Notes: generated from the letters alone by a model not told the origin. DNA of 64,000 nucleotides from Bog-756 sp963831535 (GCA_963831535.1 CAWHQP010000007.1:806001-870000); one strand, 5' to 3'; positions 8,957 to 17,505 are shown, numbered from the stretch's first letter. A program made the numbers and translations.

Positions 8957-9340
8957 TCAGTTTTGGGGGACCGGGTCAGTGACCACCTCGCCATCGGCCA
9001 GATCAAAAGTGTCCCGGAGGCGCACTGCAGCTCCGATCTCAACGACCTTTCGATCATGGTGACCGGTTCCGGCCTCGTTCTGGTCGGTCCGAAGGATGAA
9101 GGCAGGGATTCCCATGAAGCGACAGGGGACAATGTTCATGCCTACTCGGCCACCCAGCACGTTGGGTGGCAGCCGTAATGGCGGATTCGTAGGAAGCAGG
9201 TACTCCTCATCAAGGACCACGTTTAGGCTTCCCGGATAGAGCCGAACCCCAGTGCACTGCTCGTACAAGTCGGCGTACTTGATCATCCACTGGGTCAGAT
9301 CACCAATGCCACTCGTCACCCGGCCTTGCAGAAGTGCCAC
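8957..9340 (-). CDS. DUF120/CTP-dependent riboflavin-kinase-like protein, 3' end replaced by IS
   Basis: The protein reads LLQGRVTSGIGD at its start, then LYPGSLNVVLD, GMNIVPCRFMGIPAFILR, GTGHHDRKVVEI, and LRDTFDLADGEVV near the end. This order matches the DUF120 (RibK) beta-barrel, which in archaea phosphorylates riboflavin using CTP. Native sequence ends at 8979, where the IS3-type element begins; the last residues and stop come from the IS end. The GTG at 9340 fits the start of the domain. The open frame to 9493 upstream looks non-coding. Function is inferred from motifs only. Confidence 0.65.
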   Translation of the reverse strand: MALLQGRVTSGIGDLTQWMIKYADLYEQCTGVRLYPGSLNVVLDEEYLLPTNPPLRLPPNVLGGRVGMNIVPCRFMGIPAFILRTDQNEAGTGHHDRKVVEIGAAVRLRDTFDLADGEVVTDPVPQN

Positions 9341-9530
9341 TCCCCGAGATTGGCAGATTGTGCCAGCACCGACAACAGCCGAGGGATGTCGTGGCCTATC
9401 ACCTATCGCCGGTTGGGTGGGGCGGTACCGCACATGCGGGCGTGCTGATAGCCGACCCAGGTTGTCCCAGAACGGCTGGCGAGGGCTGTTCAACAGACGT
9501 GTTGCCGCCTCAACATGTGGGGAGTATGCG

Positions 9531-9935
9531 TCACTTCGGTGGAAGCCTGAGCTTGATCAATCCACCAATCAATAACTTCTCCCTGGGTGGAATGCCTGCG
9601 ACGGTGTTTGTAACCCATGTATCGAAGTGGTCAGCGCTTCTGAACTGTGGAAGTTCGCTGGGCTTCACTGCGAATCCAAAGTGCTGCGTGAGAGCAGTTG
9701 CGAGTTTGCGGTTGATGCGTATCAATCCGACCACATAGACGACGCTTGCGATGACGACCACAGGAGCAACGACTGCCCCGTAGTACGAACCCTTAAGAGT
9801 CAGCGCTGCAATAACGATCACAGCGAGGGCCACAGGACTGACTAGGGCCAACCAGGCTCGCCGCCTTAGGATCGCGGCCGACTCATGCCCAATACGAGGT
9901 TCCCAAATCTGGTAGTAGCCACTCGTGGATGCCAT
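9531..9935 (-). CDS. Small two-helix membrane protein
   Basis: A 134-residue protein starting at the ATG at 9935. Two adjacent hydrophobic stretches near residues 28-48 and 52-75 (LVSPVALAVIVIAALTL and AVVAPVVVIASVVYVVGLI) are followed by a charged cytoplasmic tail. No recognised domain. The open frame extends to 10064 upstream, but that part is unlike protein. It is alone between a truncated riboflavin-kinase-like gene and the Clp-N pair. Confidence 0.55.
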   Translation of the reverse strand: MASTSGYYQIWEPRIGHESAAILRRRAWLALVSPVALAVIVIAALTLKGSYYGAVVAPVVVIASVVYVVGLIRINRKLATALTQHFGFAVKPSELPQFRSADHFDTWVTNTVAGIPPREKLLIGGLIKLRLPPK

Positions 9936-10170
9936 GTCGTCGCCCAATCGCACTGGTCGTTGCCTCGACTGATTTATCGGTGCGAAGCAAGGGGTCCTAA
10001 AGGTGTTGCCCAGGGCCAGTGCCCAGGGTGCGTGCGCCAGACGACGCAAAGTGCCCCTGATCAATCCTCGCTGCCGGGTCAGCGGCGTTCATCCCGAGCG
10101 GTTGACCTGCGCTTCGGGGATGATCAGTCCGAGCGAAACTTTCCCCGAGCTGTCAGATGGAATATTGAAC

Positions 10171-10683
10171 TCAGCTATCGGGTGTGGCTTTATCTACACC
10201 ACTCCGAACCTCCGACGTGTTCACGCCGAGAGCGCCCAGCAGCTCCGCCGCAGGATCAGGTGGTTGGAGAGCGAGGATCTGGGCCAGCACCTGCTGAGCC
10301 GTGACCTGGGTCTTCCGACGGTTGGGTTTGACCGATGCCTCAAGCACTTTCTTTGCGGCAGGCGTCATTCGGAGGCGATCTTTCTGTGCGACGTCCCTGA
10401 TCCTCGGCTTTTTCGGCACGGCTCGCATCGGCAGTGGAGGAGCGTCGGCACCGGACCCCAGACCCAGGCTGTCTAGGGCTTCGTAATCGAGCGTTTCAAG
10501 GGCCTGGTGAGCTTGCTGAAGACTCACGCCCACACGACTTCTGATCGAGGGATCCTCCAACAGGGAGAGCAAGAGGTGCTCGGTACCCGTCCGGCGATCT
10601 CCTCGCCGTCGAGCCTCTTCACTGGCACGCAAGTAGAAGGCCCAGACGTGAAGCACCTCAGGCGCAACAGATTCGGTGGTCAT
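10171..10683 (-). CDS. Clp N-domain protein
   Basis: A 170-residue protein with one double-Clp-N-type repeat region: LHVWAFYLRASEEARRRGD and TGTEHLLLSLLEDPSI, then a second half RMTPAAKKVLEAS with QVTAQQVLAQIL. Such domains bind substrates or adaptors for ClpC/ClpA unfoldases, but here no AAA module follows, so it would be an adaptor or decoy rather than an unfoldase. The ATG at 10683 overlaps the upstream HTH gene's TGA (ATGA), which implies translational coupling. The pair probably acts together. Confidence 0.75.
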   Translation of the reverse strand: MTTESVAPEVLHVWAFYLRASEEARRRGDRRTGTEHLLLSLLEDPSIRSRVGVSLQQAHQALETLDYEALDSLGLGSGADAPPLPMRAVPKKPRIRDVAQKDRLRMTPAAKKVLEASVKPNRRKTQVTAQQVLAQILALQPPDPAAELLGALGVNTSEVRSGVDKATPDS

Positions 10684-10892
10684 GATGGCTCCTTGTTGTA
10701 TTTGGTGTGCACAGCTTGGCGGGTGACGCCCAGAGCGTCTCCGATCTGCTGCCATGACCACCCCTTTTCTCGGGCCCCCGCGACTTGGCTCGCTTCGACC
10801 CTCTCAGCCAGCCGATGCAGTGCCAACGAAGAGCGAAGCCCGATTGCCGGGTCATCCGACGAGAGATTCCGGCTGAGTTCTTCGACGTTCAT
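10680..10892 (-). CDS. Small HTH DNA-binding protein, partner of Clp-N protein
   Basis: A 70-residue protein starting at the ATG at 10892. A helix-turn-helix sits at the C-terminus: AREKGWSWQQIGDALGVTRQAVHTKY. An ATG at 10928 in the same frame lies inside the palindrome upstream, so 10892 is preferred. HTH proteins of this class paired with Clp-N proteins are common in Actinobacteria. The palindromic operator 4 bp upstream points to autoregulation. What it controls beyond its own operon is unknown. Confidence 0.75.
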   Translation of the reverse strand: MNVEELSRNLSSDDPAIGLRSSLALHRLAERVEASQVAGAREKGWSWQQIGDALGVTRQAVHTKYNKEPS

Positions 10893-10896
10893 GAGC

Positions 10897-10939
10897 GTCA
10901 GTTTAGATTGACAGTCTGGTGCTGTCAATCCAAACTGAC
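10897..10939 (-). promoter_or_regulatory. Palindromic operator overlapping a sigma-70-like promoter
   Basis: Two 18-bp arms (10897-10914 and 10922-10939) are inverted repeats with one mismatch and a 7-base spacer. On the minus strand a perfect TTGACA (10923-10928) is separated by 17 bp from TAAACT (10900-10905). Expected initiation is at or next to the A of the ATG at 10892, so the mRNA would be leaderless or nearly so. A dimeric repressor bound here would block RNA polymerase. Confidence 0.7.
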
Positions 10940-11230
10940 AACAAACTTAGCCTCGCCCTGTTGCCCCCGAACAGTGACACTGTCCTTGAGGGTCCACCGC
11001 TGTCCGGCTGGTCCTCAATAGCTTCGGGAGCACTGGAGGATTCGGTCTGACTTGCAGTCATGAGGCGCTCCCGGGCGTCGTCGACCGGGCCCTTCCAGTC
11101 AGCACATTGACAACGGCACGCCTCGTCTCCGAGGTGGGTGATTGGTCAGGACTGCGCCAACAGTCCCGACCGCCCGTCGCTCCGATCCGAGACGGCCGTG
11201 CCACCCCTCAACCGCTTAAGGAAGGAAGTG

Positions 11231-12280
11231 ATGGCCATGACCATCGTAGAAGCTCCCGTCGGCATCACGGGTGGTGTCGACACCCACCTCGACACCCACG
11301 TCGCTGCGGCCCTCGATCCGCTGGGTCGGCTCATCAGCACCGAGTCCTTCGATGCCGATGCGGCCGGTTACAAGGCGCTGCTGTCCTGGCTCGAGACGTT
11401 CGGCCAGGTCGACAAGATCGGCGTCGAAGGCACCGGTTCCTATGGCGTCGGGCTGGCCCGGTTCCTGCGTCGCAAGGGCATCGAGGTGATCGAAGTCAAC
11501 CGGCCCAACCGCCAGGCTCGGCGCAATCACGGCAAGTCCGACCCGCTCGATGCCGTCGAAGCCGCCCGGGCCGCCATCAGCGGCCGAGCCCTCGGAACCG
11601 GCAAGACAAAGGACGGTCCCGTCGAGGCCATCCGGGTGTTGGTCGTGGCCAAGCGCTCGGCCCGACAGGCCCGGGTGAAGGCCATCGTCCAGATGCGCCA
11701 CTGGTCATCACCGCCCCTGACCAGCTCCATTCCCGCCTGAAGGGCTTGACGGTGACCGCACTCGTGGCCGATTCGGCCAAGCTGAGAGCCACCCGGGCCA
11801 CCGATCCGGTGACGGCAGCCACGAAAGCATCACTGTGTTCCCTGGTCCACCGGGTCCAGGCCCCCGAGGCCGAACTCGAGGAGGCCAACGAACAGATCGA
11901 GGCGCTACTCCTCGCCACCGCACCTGAGCTGATGGCCCGGTTCGGTGTCGGTGCTGATTCCGCCGCATCGCTGTTGGTGGCGGACCGGTGACAACCCCGA
12001 ACGACTGCACTCCGAGGCGGCCTGGGCCCACCCCTGCGGGGTCTTCCCGGCCCCGGCCGACTCCGGAAGGAACGCCGGTCATCTGCGCCGGCACAGTGGT
12101 GGCGACCGCCAGGCCAACAGCGCACTCTGGCGCATCGCCATGGTGCGCATCGCCCATGACCCCGAGACACGGATGTACTTCGACCGTCGAGTTAAGGAAG
12201 GCCGGACCAAGCGGGACATCATCCGGATCCTCCAGCGCTACATCGCCCGTGAGGTCTATCGCTACCTGCCTCGCGGCTGA
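11231..12280 (+). pseudogene. IS110-type transposase, two frameshifts
   Basis: Starts ITGGVDTHLDTHVAAALD, with the RuvC-like Asp of IS110 proteins, then EGTGSYG and NRPNRQARRNHGKSDPLDA. A frameshift near 11700 leads to VITAPDQLHSRLKGL, and a second near 11985 leads to GDNPERLHSEAAWAHPCGV, GGDRQANSALWRI and REVYRYLP, the C-terminal transposase_20 region with its conserved Ser. Restored length would be about 350 residues. IS110 elements lack clear inverted repeats, so the ends cannot be fixed. Confidence 0.85.
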
Positions 12281-12546
12281 ATCCCCGGACTGCGGGTCTG
12301 GCTCATCCCCTAACTGTCGCCCCTTGGGGCTGACTTACCGGCGACCCGCCGACCCACGATCCGGGACCACTCTCACCAAGACGCGTGACTTCATAAGAGC
12401 ATGCCCTCGCTCAGCGATTGGCTCATCACTGTTTTGTCCGCTGTTCACCCCGGAGTCCCTCGAAGGAGCTTGACATTGATAGGAGCGTCGCCGGGTCGGG
12501 GCGCCACCCGTTGGACACGTCTTGTGCTGGCTAACTTGGAGGTGGC

Positions 12547-13302
12547 ATGAGGAAGGTCGACTACGACGAGCGCCAGAACGCCGTCTACGCCGCAGGCAGG
12601 CAGATGCTGCCAGAAGCGCTACAAACCTGGATGGAGGCGTTCGCCCGCCACGTGCCGGAGACACGGCCGATGGTCTGGCTCGACCTGGGCTCGGGCATCG
12701 GGCGTCTGACGCCGTCGTTGGCGACCACCTTCGGCGGCCCTGTTTACGGTGTCGAGCCATCTGACAAGATGCGTGCTCAGGCCGTCGCCCACGCTGGGCA
12801 TTCCGCAGTCACGTATGAAGCTGGATCGGCCGAGCACATCCCGTTGCCGGATTCATCGTGTGACGCTGCACTTCTCTTTTTCGTCTGGCACCACATCATC
12901 GATCGGGATGGTGCGGTCCGGGAGCTGCGGCGGGTGGTTAGACAAAGCGGCAAGCTCTTTGTACAGGCGAACTTCTCCGACCGGACGCCTGATGCATGGT
13001 GGTTACACGTCGTACCGGAATGGATGAACGTCCACCAGGCGCTGTACCAGTCTGAGGAAAGTGTGCTCACCGACTTCGCCGGTGCCGAGTGGACGCTCGC
13101 CTCTCGTGAGGAGATCACCTGGCTTCGCTCAGCGAGCCTGGCCGAGGACATTGAAAGGCTGAGGCTACGTCCGACGTCGCTCTTTGAACACATGAGCGAG
13201 GAGGAGATCGAAGCGGGCTTTGCCAGGATCGAGGCAGCGTTGCCCTTTCTCGACGACGGACCTCAGTCTGAGACCAGCGCTCTGCTCGTGTTCGGACGGT
13301 AG
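12547..13302 (+). CDS. Class I SAM-dependent methyltransferase
   Basis: A 251-residue protein. Motif I VWLDLGSGIGRLT is near residues 43-55, an acidic residue at the end of strand 2 in GVEPS, motif III-like CDAALLFFVWHHI, and LRRVVRQSGKLFVQ, the post-I strand and turn of Methyltransf_11 proteins. It transfers methyl groups from S-adenosylmethionine to an unknown, probably small, substrate. An AGG-containing ribosome site precedes the ATG. It stands alone between an IS110 remnant and a DUF2510 protein. Confidence 0.8.
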   Translation: MRKVDYDERQNAVYAAGRQMLPEALQTWMEAFARHVPETRPMVWLDLGSGIGRLTPSLATTFGGPVYGVEPSDKMRAQAVAHAGHSAVTYEAGSAEHIPLPDSSCDAALLFFVWHHIIDRDGAVRELRRVVRQSGKLFVQANFSDRTPDAWWLHVVPEWMNVHQALYQSEESVLTDFAGAEWTLASREEITWLRSASLAEDIERLRLRPTSLFEHMSEEEIEAGFARIEAALPFLDDGPQSETSALLVFGR

Positions 13303-13406
13303 GAGCCGTGCCCCTGCCGGTTGGATGGGCACGATTGGCAAGTGATTCTGCTTAGATCTTCCTTCGTTCCCGCCTCCCGTCGGGCGGCGTATCTAGGCTT
13401 TGACTT

Positions 13407-13910
13407 GTGCCTGACGCGCCCATCGGCCCACCATCTGGCTGGTACCCGGATCCAGCAGGGGATCGGACGATCCGATGGTGGGATGGCAGTCGGTGGACTG
13501 TCCATCAGGCGCTCATGGTCCCGAACGTTACGAGCAACGGACCTGGGACACACCAGCCACACCCCAAACGCATCCGAATGTTGGTGGTGCTGGCTGCTCT
13601 TGCTTTCGCGTCCATCCCTGTCAACTGGTTCACGACCGAATGGGCCGATAAGGCAGGCCAGAACTCGACGCAATGCAACGCTCCGCTGACTTGGGATCAA
13701 ACTGCATTCGGGATCTACCTACCTTTGCTCTTCATCGTCTTGGCGCTCGGTTGCCTGATCGCGGCAATCGCGACCCGCATACGAACGCGGCATGCCCAGC
13801 AACCAGTCGGATCGGGCATCATCGTGTTGTCACTCTTCGCACTGGGCTGTGCTCTAGGTACGGGCTTACTCGCCTCGCTAAGCGTGGGCTCCATCAATTG
13901 GTGCTTCTAA
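13407..13910 (+). CDS. DUF2510 domain membrane protein
   Basis: A 167-residue protein. The N-terminal DUF2510 motif is GWYPDPAGDRTIRWWDGSRW, near residues 10-30, followed by a Pro-rich linker. Four hydrophobic segments follow, around residues 57-75, 102-120, 132-150 and 150-165. DUF2510 is a short domain found N-terminal to membrane proteins in Actinobacteria, with no known activity. A GTG start directly before PDAPIGPP is the only one that keeps the domain. The 3' end is 24 bp from an IS3-type element. Confidence 0.75.
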   Translation: MPDAPIGPPSGWYPDPAGDRTIRWWDGSRWTVHQALMVPNVTSNGPGTHQPHPKRIRMLVVLAALAFASIPVNWFTTEWADKAGQNSTQCNAPLTWDQTAFGIYLPLLFIVLALGCLIAAIATRIRTRHAQQPVGSGIIVLSLFALGCALGTGLLASLSVGSINWCF

Positions 13911-13960
13911 ATGGTCGATGACAGGTTGTGGAGTTGACCCGGTTCCCCGCGCGCTTGTAG

Positions 13961-14779
13961 CTAAGCGACTGACTCCGATTCGAAGTCGGCTGGAGAACGG
14001 TACCCGGGGCGCTTCTGGACGCGCTGGGGGTTGTAGAAGCCCTCGATGTAGTCGAAGATCGCCGAGCGCAGCAGAGTCCTCGACGTCCAGGTCTTCCGTC
14101 CGTAGATCCAGTTCAGGTCTCGCTTGAGCGTGGCCCAGAGCGATTCGACCGCGGCATTGTCGTAACAGTCCCCGGTAGATCCGAACGAGCGGGTGATGCC
14201 GAGCTCGGCGGCCCGGTTGCCGAAGGCCAGCGACGTGTAGACCGCTCCGCGGTCCGAGTGGTGAATGAGCTTCTCGTCGGGTCGTCTGCGCTGGAAGCCC
14301 ATGAGCAGGGCGTCGATGACCAGGTCGGCGTCTGGCGAGTTGGACATGGCCCATCCAACGACCCGTCGGGAGTAGAGGTCGATGACGCCGGCGAAGTAGA
14401 GCCAGCCCTCGGTGGTCCAGAACTGGGTGACGTCGGCGGCCCAGATCTCGTCGGGACGGCTGGCGGTGAACTGCCGGTTCACGAGATCGGGGGCCGGAGC
14501 GACATCAGGTCGCCCCCTACGCCACTTCCGTCGGGCATGGGCTCCGACCAGCCCGCGTGCGGCCATCAGACGGGCTACCCGCTTCCTCCCGCACCGCTGG
14601 TCGAGGCGGCGGAGCTCGGCATGGACTCTCGGAGCGCCATAGGTGGTCCGGGAGCGCTGGTGGATCTCGGTGATGAGGGTGCTGAGCTCAGCGTCCCGGG
14701 TGGCGCGCTTCGACTCAGGTCGTCGCTTCCAGTCGTAGTAGCCGGATCGGGACACCTCGAGGACGGTGCACAGCCGCAT
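13961..14779 (-). CDS. IS3-type transposase OrfB
   Basis: A 272-residue integrase-core protein: LEVSRSGYYDW near the start, then WAADVTQFWT (Asp 1), HHSDRGAVYTSL (Asp 2) and AAVESLWATLK (Glu), ending FYNPQRVQKRPGYRSPADFE. The segment FRFVSDDAKE, expected just before its start in this IS3 subgroup, is encoded in a different frame directly upstream (about 14784-14817). A one-base indel near 14783 therefore seems to separate it from the start. Confidence 0.85.
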   Translation of the reverse strand: MRLCTVLEVSRSGYYDWKRRPESKRATRDAELSTLITEIHQRSRTTYGAPRVHAELRRLDQRCGRKRVARLMAARGLVGAHARRKWRRGRPDVAPAPDLVNRQFTASRPDEIWAADVTQFWTTEGWLYFAGVIDLYSRRVVGWAMSNSPDADLVIDALLMGFQRRRPDEKLIHHSDRGAVYTSLAFGNRAAELGITRSFGSTGDCYDNAAVESLWATLKRDLNWIYGRKTWTSRTLLRSAIFDYIEGFYNPQRVQKRPGYRSPADFESESVA

Positions 14780-14813
14780 TCCTTGGCGTCATCGGAGACG
14801 AACCGGAAGTGGG

Positions 14814-15110
14814 TCACCGGATCGTCTCCTTGGCAAAATAGGCGGCTGCCTTGCGGAGGATCTCCCGTCCGGTCCGGAGTTCGGCGTTCTCCTTCTTCAG
14901 CCGCTTGAGCTCGGCCCTGTCGCTCTCGCTCAGCGCCCCAGGGGCGGCATCTCGGGCGGTTGCCTCCTGGTCAGCCCGGACCCAGTTGCCGAGGGTCTTG
15001 TAGCTGATGCCGAGGTCTCGAGCGACCTCGGCCATCGATTTGTCCGTGGTCAGGACCAGTTGGACAGATTCACGCCGGAACTCTTCCGGGTCCTTCGAGT
15101 GGCGACCCAT
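14814..15110 (-). CDS. IS3-type OrfA
   Basis: A 98-residue protein with an HTH of the Tnp_8 class (FRRESVQLVLTTDKSMAEVA, GISYKTLGNWVR) and a coiled coil RAELKRLKKENAELRTGREILRKAAAYF. This is the DNA-binding subunit of the element. Its ATG is preceded by AGGAAGGGG, a good ribosome site. It ends 35 bp before the orfB ATG. Confidence 0.87.
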   Translation of the reverse strand: MGRHSKDPEEFRRESVQLVLTTDKSMAEVARDLGISYKTLGNWVRADQEATARDAAPGALSESDRAELKRLKKENAELRTGREILRKAAAYFAKETIR

Positions 15111-15167
15111 CGGGCACCCCTTCCTGTGAACCTTGGCTCACTATCGGGTGCGCGGGGAACCGGGTCA

Positions 15168-15320
15168 ACTCCAGGACCCACCGAGTCGCTCAACAACCTG
15201 ATCAAGCGGATCAAGCGGATCGGCTTCGGCTTCCGCAACGTCGAGAACTACCGGATCCGGGCTCTGCTCTACGCCGGCAGACCGAACTGGAGGGTCCTCG
15301 GCTCGATCGTGGTCCGATGA
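15168..15320 (+). pseudogene. ISL3-type transposase remnant (C-terminus)
   Basis: About 48 codons encoding ESLNNLIKRIKRIGFGFRN, then NYRIRALLYAGRPNW and a TGA at 15318. This is the highly conserved C-terminal end of ISL3-family transposases, where GFRNFENYRIRxLLYAG is typical. The upstream nine tenths are gone, cut at the IS3-type element's right end. Confidence 0.75.
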
Positions 15321-15426
15321 GATACCCAGACCCCGCCAGAATCCGAAGATCCACTTATTATGACGTTGATCCCAAAGAGTGGACCACCTTTGTGAGAATT
15401 TGGCCGTGATCTACCAGGAGGTAGAC

Positions 15427-15738
15427 ATGCCATTCCGCTACTCAAGCGAGTTCCGGCACAAGGCCTGCGAACGAATGCTGGCCGGTGAGGCGGTGAAGGA
15501 GCTGGCTGCCGAACTCTCGGTCAGCGACGCCACCTTGTACAAGTGGCGCCGACAGGCCTTGGTCGACGCCGGGCGGCGAGCCGGCGCCAAGAGTTTCGAG
15601 GTCGACCCCCTGCTCCAGGCCCGGAGCCGCATCAAGGACCTCGAGGCCGAGCTCAAACTGGTCAAAGAAGCGAGTGCGCTCTTCGACGAGGAGGCAGATG
15701 TCAGCCCAAAAGGAAGTACCAGGTTGTCCGAGGGCTGA
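15427..15738 (+). CDS. IS3-type OrfA
   Basis: A 103-residue protein starting MPFRYSSEFRHKACERMLAG. HTH KELAAELSVSDATLYKWRRQAL is followed by a leucine-zipper-like RSRIKDLEAELKLVKEASALF. An AGGAGG ribosome site lies 5 bases before the ATG (15427). The A4G run at 15706-15716 (CCCAAAAGG) is the likely -1 frameshift site leading into orfB. It is close to the OrfA at 8512-8913 in sequence and layout. Confidence 0.88.
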   Translation: MPFRYSSEFRHKACERMLAGEAVKELAAELSVSDATLYKWRRQALVDAGRRAGAKSFEVDPLLQARSRIKDLEAELKLVKEASALFDEEADVSPKGSTRLSEG

Positions 15739-16592
15739 ACAACCTGGGCTACTCCGAGCGGCTGGCCTGTCGGGTGGTCGGCCTGCAGCGATCGACCTAC
15801 TACGACATCAAGCACCATCAGCCGACCAACCAGGAGATCCGCCGGGTGCTCCTGGCTGACGCCATCGCCGACATCCACGCCCGTTCTCGGGGCACCTACG
15901 GCATGTTGCGGGTGCGAGCGGCGCTCGAGATCGAACGGGGGATCATCGTCAACAAGAAGCTGGTGTGGAAGATCATGCGCCAGCTGGGCATACGGGGCCT
16001 TCCCGGCCCGAAGAAGTGGAAGCCCAACCTGGTCAACGCCGCCACCGAGGAGGACCTCGTCAAGCGCAACTTCATGGCCACCGGCCCGAACGAGCTGTGG
16101 CTGACCGACATCACCGAGCACCCGACCCGAGAGGGCAAGGTCTACTGCTGCGCAGTACTGGACCTGTTCTCCCGCAAGATCGTCGGCTGGGCCATCGATC
16201 GACGCTGCGAGTCCGTCTTGGTCAACGACGCACTGGTCATGGCGGCCGAGTCCCGGACAACCTCACGGAAAACGGTCATCCACTCCGACCATGGCACTCA
16301 GTTCACGTCCTGGGCCTTCACCGAGAACATCCGTCGCTACGGACTCATGGGGTCGATGGGCACGGTCGGGGATTGTTACGACAATGCCCCGATGGAATCG
16401 TTCTGGGGGTCGATGCAGATCGAGTTGCTGAACCGTCAAAGCTGGAAGACGGTGGTGGAACTCTCAACGGCCATGGCGGACTACATCGAGACCTTCTACA
16501 ACCCGGCCCGACGGCACAGTTCGCTTGCCTACCTCACACCCAACGAGTTCGAAGATTTACACTTGGAAAAAGCCCAGGTCGAATTCTCATAA
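15697..16592 (+). CDS. IS3-type transposase OrfB, expressed as OrfAB fusion
   Basis: About 298 residues from the frameshift site: QPKRKYQVVRGLNNLGYSE, then RSRGTYGMLRVRAALE, WLTDITEH (Asp 1), HSDHGTQFTSW (Asp 2) and PMESFWGSMQ (Glu), ending YNPARRHSSLAYLTPNEFE. All catalytic residues are present and both frames join correctly through the -1 site. This element is the best candidate for an active IS3-type copy in the window. The open frame upstream of 15697 is out-of-frame orfA sequence. Confidence 0.88.
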
Positions 16593-16626
16593 GACCTGGT
16601 CCACTCCATGGGGTCACCCCCATTAC

Positions 16627-16669
16627 GTCGGGCTGCCGGGATTTGAACCCGGGACCTCTTGACCCCCAG
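16627..16669. repeat. Left attachment repeat (attachment-site half of tRNA-Pro)
   Basis: Forty-three bases identical to 38801-38843. They cover the T arm, variable loop and 3' half of the anticodon arm of tRNA-Pro in the orientation of the minus-strand gene. The encoded CCA found at the tRNA copy is absent here. An isolated TxxC arm such as this is what remains after site-specific recombination in a tRNA gene. Confidence 0.88.
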
Positions 16670-16881
16670 GTATCTGGGACTTTGCGTTGTGGAGTCTGGT
16701 GTTTGACCTGGTGAAGCGTAAGCGACAACTGTGAAGTTAAGAGCAGCTCAAACGGCATGCTCGATGGACCGAAACTCCGGGTGGGACCTGTCGGCGCACT
16801 CCCCCGCTCATCGGGCTGCCGCCCCCCCAGGGGCTCTGTCCTCGGCGTCGAGCCGGGCCAGTATGGCCGGTGGATCGTCTC
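16670..16881. other. Left end of the integrative element, no gene
   Basis: Two hundred and twelve bases directly inside the left attachment repeat. No open frame with coding character and no strong hairpin is apparent. Such end segments often hold integrase arm-binding sites, but I cannot point to a specific repeat. Confidence 0.35.
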
Positions 16882-17505
16882 TCACCCTTGGTAGTCCATC
16901 GGACAGGAGCCGATGTAGCCCGAGTCGACCGTCCATGCCCAGGTGACGGCTAAACCACCCGCTGTCGGCGGACCACCGAGGGAGTCAATCGGCCCGTCAG
17001 GAGCGCCACTGGAGACCGCCACCGACTGCCCTGGCTGAAGGGTGGTCTGCCCACCTTGTGGAATGAGGTCCATGGGGAACAGCGAGGAGCCGTTGCCGCC
17101 TCGGAGCTGAGCGCTGGCGCCGTCGATTAGCACCGGAGCCGAGGCGTCGTTTGTCACCGTTCCGTTCACCGTTACGTCCCAGAATCCGCTGACGGTGGGA
17201 TCAGGGGTCACGGTGGAAGTGTCGGTGCCCCGCGGCGCTCCAGTCGGGCAGACGAGGGTCGTCGTAGTCGTAGTCGTAGGCGCCGAGCTGATAATGGGCA
17301 CGACACCCGGGGACGTGATCGGCGTGACGGGGCTATAGGGAGCGAGCGAGTTCGCCGAGCTAGCGACCGTTGGACGCGGCGACACCAGGGGCTGGGTGCT
17401 GCCTGAACCTGCGATGGCGGCGATGGCCCATACGCCACCGGAGACGACCACGAGGAAGATGACCATCCGACCAATCCAGTCGCCCGCCGACTTCTTCGCC
17501 ACCAT
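16882..17505 (-). CDS. Membrane-anchored extracytoplasmic protein with Thr-rich linker
   Basis: A 207-residue protein. A signal-anchor near residues 14-32 (MVIFLVVVSGGVWAIAAIAG) is followed by a Ser/Pro/Thr-rich linker with a run of seven Thr. The globular part reads DVTVNGTVTNDASAPVLIDG, then LQPGQSVAVSS and WTVDSGYIGSCP. The beta-rich pattern recalls FxLYD or bacterial Ig-like accessory domains (WDVTVNGTVTN), but this is inference. It is the leftmost gene of the element. Confidence 0.65.
   Translation of the reverse strand: MVAKKSAGDWIGRMVIFLVVVSGGVWAIAAIAGSGSTQPLVSPRPTVASSANSLAPYSPVTPITSPGVVPIISSAPTTTTTTTLVCPTGAPRGTDTSTVTPDPTVSGFWDVTVNGTVTNDASAPVLIDGASAQLRGGNGSSLFPMDLIPQGGQTTLQPGQSVAVSSGAPDGPIDSLGGPPTAGGLAVTWAWTVDSGYIGSCPMDYQG

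Larger units (their letters stand above)
7719..8978 (-). mobile_element. IS3-type insertion sequence A
   Basis: About 1260 bp, bounded by related ends starting TGACCTGGTCCCC (left) and TGACCCGGTCCCC (right, complement), with further matches such as ATGAGAG inside. It holds overlapping orfA and orfB on the minus strand. No target duplication is seen: the flanks are ACT and GTG. The right end truncates a DUF120-like gene. The missing duplication suggests later deletion or rearrangement beside the element. Confidence 0.85.
13935..15167 (-). mobile_element. IS3-type insertion sequence B
   Basis: About 1233 bp. The ends are identical over 23 bp as an inverted repeat that extends 5 bp beyond the TGACCC termini (13930-13952 and the complement of 15150-15172). 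It carries orfA (14814-15110) and orfB (13961-14779). It is inserted in an ISL3-type transposase, of which only the 3' end survives, at 15168-15320; no counterpart lies on the left side. No target duplication is visible, so a deletion probably accompanied or followed insertion. Confidence 0.87.
15367..16616 (+). mobile_element. IS3-type insertion sequence C
   Basis: 1250 bp with ends TGATCCCAAAGAGTGGACCA (left) and TGACCCCATGGAGTGGACCA (right, complement); the similarity resumes further in with TGAGAATT. It carries orfA and orfB joined by a -1 frame on CCCAAAAGG. The flanks are ACGT and CCCC, so no duplication. Its right end lies only 10 bp from the left attachment repeat of the integrative element, so it sits right at the island border. 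Confidence 0.9.

Noticed and set aside
7719..8978. A target duplication for IS3-type copy A
   Set aside because: The flanks ACT and GTG differ; I do not claim a duplication.
16627..16669. A possible second tRNA-Pro gene
   Set aside because: Only the 3' half is present; there is no 5' acceptor strand, D arm or full anticodon arm. It is the attachment repeat.
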